Shown in pieces: positions 6,795 to 10,875 of a stretch of DNA of 10,875 bases. The stretch covers positions 1-10,875 of the forward strand of contig CAJKKA010000051.1 in the NCBI GenBank assembly GCA_905200315.1. Reading direction: 5' to 3'. The stretch is from an uncultured Clostridium sp. (GTDB lineage Bacteria > Bacillota_A > Clostridia > TANB77 > CAG-508). Position 1 is the first letter of the stretch; the number at the start of each line of letters is the position of its first letter. Position numbers and translations under genes: made by a program. The notes below the pieces were generated by a model. That model was not told the origin of the DNA. It saw nothing but the letters and a program-made list of their open reading frames with translations, and did not search any database.

Positions 6795-7739
6795 TTAATT
6801 ATTCATTTCTTTTTCTCCATTATATTCGTCTACAAAATATAATGGTCTATTTTTTGTTTCATTAAATATACGTCCTAAATATTCTCCAATTATTCCAAAT
6901 AACATAATTTGTATCCCAGAGAAAAATAATACCAATAATATAATTGCTTGAAATGCTTGTATTGCAACACTTAATCTAATGCATTTTATAATTACATATA
7001 TAAAATATATTACAAGTGCTAAAAATGTTGGTATTGCTAAATATGTAGAAATTCTAAGTGGTGATGTTGTAAAAGATGTTATCCCATCTATGGCTAAATC
7101 TACTAATTTTTTATAATTCCATTTTGTTTTTCCTGCAACTCTAGGGTCTCTATCATATAACACTTCTTTTTTATTATAACCTATCCAACTAAATATACTT
7201 TTTGAACATCGTTGAGATTCTCTTAATTTTTTTAGTGCATTTACACATCTTCTATCTAATAATCTAAAATCTCCTGTATCTTTTTGTATTTCAACGTTTG
7301 TTAAACTCTGAAGTACTTTATAATACATTTTTGATGTAAATTTCTTTAAGAACGTTTCGCCTTTTCTAGATTTTCTTTTTGCGTATACATCATCATAACC
7401 TTGTTCCCAATATTTAACAAGTTCTGGTATTAATTCTGGTGGGTCCTGCAAATCTGCATCTATTAAAATAACTGCATCTCCTGTTGCATAATCAAGTCCT
7501 GCTATCATTGCAATTTCTTTTCCAAAGTTTCTTGAAAAATTAACATAGCAAAACCTTTCATCTTTTTTTCTTAACTCTTTTATTAATTCTAGTGTTTTAT
7601 CTTTGCTTCCATCATTTACAAATAATACTTCAAATTCATAGTTTTTCATATTATCCATTAATGCGACTAATCTTTTTTCTAAATATGGTATAGATTCTTC
7701 TTCATTATAGGCTGGAACAATTATACTAATTTTCTTCAT
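6795..7739 (-). CDS. GtrB/DPM1-like polyprenyl-phosphate glycosyltransferase (GT2)
   Basis: The family transfers a sugar from a nucleotide sugar to polyprenyl phosphate at the inner face of the membrane, producing a lipid-linked donor. The 314-residue product has an N-terminal GT-A domain: VPAYNEEES at 8-16, VNDGSKDKT at 41-49, and the metal-binding DADLQDPPEL at 95-104. RDPRVAGKTKW follows at 197-207. Two membrane helices lie at about 229-251 and 261-286, followed by the signature GEYLGRIFNETKNRPLY at 285-301. This layout is that of GtrB, CsbB and YkoT-type enzymes; the sugar cannot be told from sequence. It overlaps the gtrA-like gene by 14 bases and has an AAAGGAG site about 8 bases before ATG 7739. 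Such GtrA-GtrB pairs usually work with a third, GT-C-type transferase, and candidates lie nearby. It ends its transcription unit. Confidence 0.92.
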   Translation of the reverse strand: MKKISIIVPAYNEEESIPYLEKRLVALMDNMKNYEFEVLFVNDGSKDKTLELIKELRKKDERFCYVNFSRNFGKEIAMIAGLDYATGDAVILIDADLQDPPELIPELVKYWEQGYDDVYAKRKSRKGETFLKKFTSKMYYKVLQSLTNVEIQKDTGDFRLLDRRCVNALKKLRESQRCSKSIFSWIGYNKKEVLYDRDPRVAGKTKWNYKKLVDLAIDGITSFTTSPLRISTYLAIPTFLALVIYFIYVIIKCIRLSVAIQAFQAIILLVLFFSGIQIMLFGIIGEYLGRIFNETKNRPLYFVDEYNGEKEMNN

Positions 7740-8172
7740 CCTTTTTCTCCTTTTTAAATATCACAAGTTTGCTTAGGATATAGTTTACCACAATTACTAC
7801 AACTTGTGCAACTATTGACCAAATTACTACCCATAAATTGCTATTTAGTTTCAATAATGTAACAAATATAAACATTATTAACATTTCTAATATTAATGTA
7901 AATAAACGTGCACTAACAAATGCTATAAATTCCTTTAAAATTTTCTTTGACTTACTTTTAAATACAATTTTTCTATTTGTAATATATGCAAATAAACATG
8001 CAACAATCCAAGAAATAACTACAGCTATTTGCAACTGTGTTGCATCACTTGCATTTAAAACTGTAAATAATAATGCATATTTCACTGCTAAATTTACAAT
8101 TGTTGTTAACACTCCTATTATTAAATAATTTATTATTTCTTCATATTTTTTGTATATTTCTATTATTTTCAT
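7726..8172 (-). CDS. GtrA-like four-helix membrane protein
   Basis: GtrA-family proteins are small integral membrane proteins thought to help move polyprenyl-phosphate-linked sugars across the membrane. The 148-residue product has four hydrophobic segments at about 14-38, 48-66, 84-107 and 112-139. It also shows the family hallmarks NYLIIGVLTTIVN at 15-27, YITNRKIVF at 63-71 and NYILSKLVIF at 130-139, with a lysine-rich C-terminus. AAGGA precedes ATG 8172 by about 9 bases, and the upstream gene ends only 14 bases away. The downstream glycosyltransferase overlaps it by 14 bases, a strong sign that the two act together. It ends in TAG. The flippase role is known family inference and is not proven by this sequence. 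Confidence 0.9.
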   Translation of the reverse strand: MKIIEIYKKYEEIINYLIIGVLTTIVNLAVKYALLFTVLNASDATQLQIAVVISWIVACLFAYITNRKIVFKSKSKKILKEFIAFVSARLFTLILEMLIMFIFVTLLKLNSNLWVVIWSIVAQVVVIVVNYILSKLVIFKKEKKDEEN

Positions 8173-8186
8173 ATCAAAATCCTTTT

Positions 8187-8882
8187 TTAATTTATTTCAT
8201 TTATTAAAGCTTCAAAAATTTCATTGTTCGAAAGCTTTTGCTTCTTATTCGAAGTTAGCACTATAATTTTTTTATCTTCATATTCTAGTGGTTCACACAA
8301 CTGATGTTCGTCCATTTGTTCAAATGGATATAAAACAATTTTTCCTGTAATATTATCTATATCATAAACCTCACCTGTTGCAGAAATTATATATATTTTG
8401 TTATTGTTTATATGTTTTTGAATAATTTCATCATATTCATTACTTTCTGTACTTTTATTTACTAATTCTAAATATCCATCATCATTTATTTTATAATTGT
8501 CTTTTAAATAAGTTTGAATAAGAGAAAATATATTTTCTCTTGATTCACTACTTATCCATATTCCTGCATGAATTTGCTTGTTTTCTATAATACTATCTAA
8601 TTCTTCATATTCTGGCATATTCTGTTTTAGTATTCCAGCTAATTCTACCTTGTATTTTATTTCATCTTTTATAGTTATATTCTCTCTTCCATTTGCTTCC
8701 TGTTTCACTTCATATAGTTCATCTTTTCCTGTTGCTCCAATGTCACTTTTTATATCTTGAACTGTTTTTCCACTCTCATCAGTTTTTATTTCTTTTTTCG
8801 TAAATTTATTTTCTAAATAAAATATTGTACTAAGAATTATTAATGCAATTAGAACAATTATTATATTTCTTTTTTTCATCAC
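8187..8882 (-). CDS. Unrecognised membrane-anchored protein
   Basis: I do not recognise this 231-residue protein. Basic residues (MKKRN) precede one hydrophobic helix at about 7-23, followed by a lysine-rich stretch with no lipobox cysteine, so it is probably anchored in the membrane with about 205 residues outside. The outer part is hydrophilic and mixed alpha/beta in look. It contains IHAGIWISSESRENIFSLIQTYL at about 104-126, a segment with IYIISATGEVYDIDNITGKIVLYPFEQMD at 163-191, and IIVLTSNKK-QKLSNNEIFEALI at 206-227. A single cysteine sits near 196. The start is either GTG 8882 (8 bases from AAGGA) or ATG 8879 (11 bases); the difference is one residue. It lies 13 bases after the M14 peptidase gene and 14 bases before gtrA, so it is cotranscribed with both. 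A role as a partner of the secreted peptidase is guesswork. Confidence 0.8.
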   Translation of the reverse strand: MMKKRNIIIVLIALIILSTIFYLENKFTKKEIKTDESGKTVQDIKSDIGATGKDELYEVKQEANGRENITIKDEIKYKVELAGILKQNMPEYEELDSIIENKQIHAGIWISSESRENIFSLIQTYLKDNYKINDDGYLELVNKSTESNEYDEIIQKHINNNKIYIISATGEVYDIDNITGKIVLYPFEQMDEHQLCEPLEYEDKKIIVLTSNKKQKLSNNEIFEALINEIN

Positions 8883-8895
8883 TTACTACTTCCTT

Positions 8896-10875
8896 TTACA
8901 ATGCTCTTAGCATATTTAGAGTTGCTTCTATATATCTTCCTGCATAATTATTATTTACTACATCTTGGTGTGAATTAATTCCAGCAGATGGTAATTCTAT
9001 TAATGCTGATCTTGCAACTCTACCATTTGCACCTAAATTCATTCTTGCCCAATTTACTAGATATTGTCGTCCATAACTATATGTTCTTGTATTTGAAGGA
9101 AATTGTGCTGCATAAAAATCACATATTCCTTGGTCACCTATTAATTGAGTAGTCCAACCATGAAGATCTACTAAAACTGTTTGCCCAGCTGTTGCTCTTT
9201 TATTCAAAAGAAATTCTCTTAATTTTGCTATTTCTGGACTTTGAAATGGTGCTGTACCATTATAGTTTCTACCATAATATCTTATATAACTTGCTTCCGT
9301 CTGCCATGACCTATTAATATCTATTCCTTTATTATCTGGTCCCCAACTACCTAGAGTTTGTCTTCCTGGTCCGTTATTACTCCATCCCGCTTGTACTCCA
9401 TCTGGATTTACTTGTGGTAAAATGTATATTGTCCATTTAGATAAAATGTTTCTATCCTTATCATTTACTAATCTGTTTTTAAAAGCTTCTGCAATATTTG
9501 TTAACTCTTGTCCGTCGTTATTCCATTTATCTTCAAATCCATGAACAGCAAATGTAGCAAAATATACATTTGGTCCATTTCCTATTTTATAATAATTAAG
9601 TGCTCTTCCTTGACAACTTAATCCATATGTACCTATTTCTAATTTGTATGGTTCATATATATTAAAATATCTTGATTGAACAAGAACTTCTTTGTTATTT
9701 TGGTCTTTTACTACAATTTTTAATGTATGACCACCTAATGAATATTCTCCGTAATTTATATTAATTATAAAGCCTGGTTGTGGATTGTTTTCAATTCCTC
9801 CATATCCATAAATTGAATTTACTACATCATTTCTTTCTATTCTTTGTGGGTTAGAATATTTTTTTATTCCATCTATATATACATCCATTGAGGTATTCTC
9901 TATATTAGTCATAAGCCATCCACTTATTATTCCATTAGTATTTTCAACACCACCCAAGCCTGGATTATCAATATACATTTTTATTCTTGGGGTATAATCA
10001 ATTGTAATATTTTTATTAATTTCTGCTAAAGTTTCTCCACTTTTTGAAATCACTTTATATGTTAATGTATAATTGCCTTTTTCGTATCCTGATAAATCCA
10101 TTGTGTATTCAAAACCTGGATTTGAATTACAATTTTTTCCTCCATATCCTGATATAGCATTTAATACATCATCTCTTTTTAGTCTATTATATGATTGTGC
10201 TTCTATTTCTTTATCATTTATAAATACATGTAATTCTGCTTCTTTTTGATTTGATAGCATCCATCCTCTTACTGTCCAATTTTTTAAGTCTATTAAATCT
10301 CTTGTTGGTGAATCTATCCACATTCTAGCTTTTCTTACATTTATTATATAACTCTTTGATGTTAACTCATTTATATCGTCTTTTATAATTACTTTTAGTG
10401 TATGCTTTCCAATATTATAATTGGATAACTTTATATTAATATTAAATCCTGGTAATGGATTTGATACTTTTCCTCCATATCCTGGTATTGCATTTAATAC
10501 ATCATTTCTTTCTATTCTGCTTATTTCTTTATCTGAAACATTTTTATTGTCCACAAGTACTTCTATATTCGAATTAGAATCGCTACATAAGTACCATCCT
10601 ACTATATTAATTTCATTATCTGTAGTTTCAATTTCATTTTCGTGTGGTGAATCTATCCACATTCTTGCCTTTGTCCTATTATCTATGTTGACTATTTTCT
10701 CTATTTTTTGTATTTCTGTCCCATTTCCATCTAATACTGCATATTTTATTGTATGACTTCCATATGATATTTTACTAAAATCTAATGTTGTTGTAAATCC
10801 TGGTTTTGGATTTGATATTCTTCCTCCATATCCTGGTATTGCATTTAATACATCATTTCTTTCTACTCTTGTAAT
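8896..10875 (-). CDS. Surface M14 zinc carboxypeptidase with tandem Ig-like repeats (5' end outside window)
   Basis: The frame is open from the right edge to TAA at 8896, giving 659 visible residues. The ATG at 10662 is only the methionine of a repeat-initial MWIDSP motif and is not the start. In numbering from that Met, Ig-like repeats occupy 1-113, 114-228 and 229-340, preceded by 71 residues of another. The M14 domain follows at about 341-588: zinc ligands His374 and Glu377 (HGFE) and His501 (DLHGW), substrate-binding Asn450-Arg451 (INRSW), the NYNGTAPFQSPE loop at 467-477, and catalytic Glu556 (ALIELPSAG). All key residues are present, so it should be active. M14 enzymes of this type in Gram-positives often cut peptidoglycan stem peptides, and the repeat module is common on clostridial wall proteins. 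The peptide target is inferred. The signal peptide would be outside the window. It heads the visible unit with the 231-residue protein, gtrA and gtrB. Confidence 0.9.
   Translation of the reverse strand: MTRVERNDVLNAIPGYGGRISNPKPGFTTTLDFSKISYGSHTIKYAVLDGNGTEIQKIEKIVNIDNRTKARMWIDSPHENEIETTDNEINIVGWYLCSDSNSNIEVLVDNKNVSDKEISRIERNDVLNAIPGYGGKVSNPLPGFNINIKLSNYNIGKHTLKVIIKDDINELTSKSYIINVRKARMWIDSPTRDLIDLKNWTVRGWMLSNQKEAELHVFINDKEIEAQSYNRLKRDDVLNAISGYGGKNCNSNPGFEYTMDLSGYEKGNYTLTYKVISKSGETLAEINKNITIDYTPRIKMYIDNPGLGGVENTNGIISGWLMTNIENTSMDVYIDGIKKYSNPQRIERNDVVNSIYGYGGIENNPQPGFIININYGEYSLGGHTLKIVVKDQNNKEVLVQSRYFNIYEPYKLEIGTYGLSCQGRALNYYKIGNGPNVYFATFAVHGFEDKWNNDGQELTNIAEAFKNRLVNDKDRNILSKWTIYILPQVNPDGVQAGWSNNGPGRQTLGSWGPDNKGIDINRSWQTEASYIRYYGRNYNGTAPFQSPEIAKLREFLLNKRATAGQTVLVDLHGWTTQLIGDQGICDFYAAQFPSNTRTYSYGRQYLVNWARMNLGANGRVARSALIELPSAGINSHQDVVNNNYAGRYIEATLNMLRAL
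9643..10875 (-). repeat. Tandem Ig-like module repeats in the M14 protein
   Basis: Four units are visible, one cut by the edge (10663-10875) and complete ones at 10324-10662, 9979-10323 and 9643-9978, of 113, 115 and 112 codons. Each complete unit opens with M(W/Y)IDxP, has a central GW(Y/M/L)L, a basic-R(N/D)DVxN(A/S)IxGYGG core, a PGF motif, and a G(K/N/G)xTL strand near the end. The core of the two outermost units is identical for 45 bases (10821-10865 and 10470-10514), much closer than the proteins require. Confidence 0.85.

Noticed and set aside
8896..10662. M14 peptidase gene starting at ATG 10662
   Set aside because: That methionine is the first residue of a repeated MWIDSP motif. The frame continues upstream through another repeat to the window edge, and there is no signal peptide after this Met.

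Overview
This is an AT-rich window from a low-GC Gram-positive bacterium, most likely an unclassified member of the Clostridia. The base composition, the strong AAAGGAG-type ribosome binding sites, the clostridial Ig-like wall modules on an M14 peptidase and the best family resemblances all suggest this; no single gene fixes the species. All ten genes are on the minus strand, so transcription runs from right to left. All are cell-envelope genes except ruvB. I see no tRNA, rRNA, CRISPR array, transposase or phage gene.

Right part (10875 to about 6754), in order of transcription: (1) the 3' part of a large surface protein, with at least four tandem Ig-like repeats of about 110-117 residues followed by an M14 zinc carboxypeptidase domain with all its metal and catalytic residues; its start lies beyond the window. 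(2) An unrecognised 231-residue protein anchored by one N-terminal membrane helix. (3) A GtrA-like four-helix membrane protein. (4) A GtrB/DPM1-like polyprenyl-phosphate glycosyltransferase. These genes are spaced by 14 bases or less, or overlap, and the unit closes with a good intrinsic terminator just after gene 4.

Middle part (6765 to about 1276): a complete dTDP-L-rhamnose set, rfbD, rfbA, rfbC and rfbB, with a large polytopic GT-C-like membrane protein gene between rfbC and rfbB. The 236-base gap between rfbA and rfbC holds a roughly 140-bp element bounded by 19-20-bp inverted repeats, with a consensus -10 box at its downstream edge. The membrane protein gene has an in-frame TGA at 2511-2513. 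The same frame then stays open for another 73 codons and ends by overlapping the rfbB start codon by 8 bases. The gene therefore looks like a 611-residue frame broken by one nonsense codon, probably TGG to TGA. An intrinsic terminator follows rfbB.

Left part (1274 to 1): ruvB, the Holliday-junction branch-migration motor, with its own recognisable promoter. Its stop codon overlaps by one base the start of another membrane protein that runs off the left edge and resembles a GT-C glycosyltransferase N-terminus.

Together, the rfb enzymes would make dTDP-L-rhamnose. GtrA/GtrB would supply a lipid-linked sugar on the outer membrane face. The GT-C-like proteins would use lipid-linked sugars or sugar chains there, and the M14 enzyme would trim wall peptide outside the cell. 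That joint role is an inference from gene neighbourhood.
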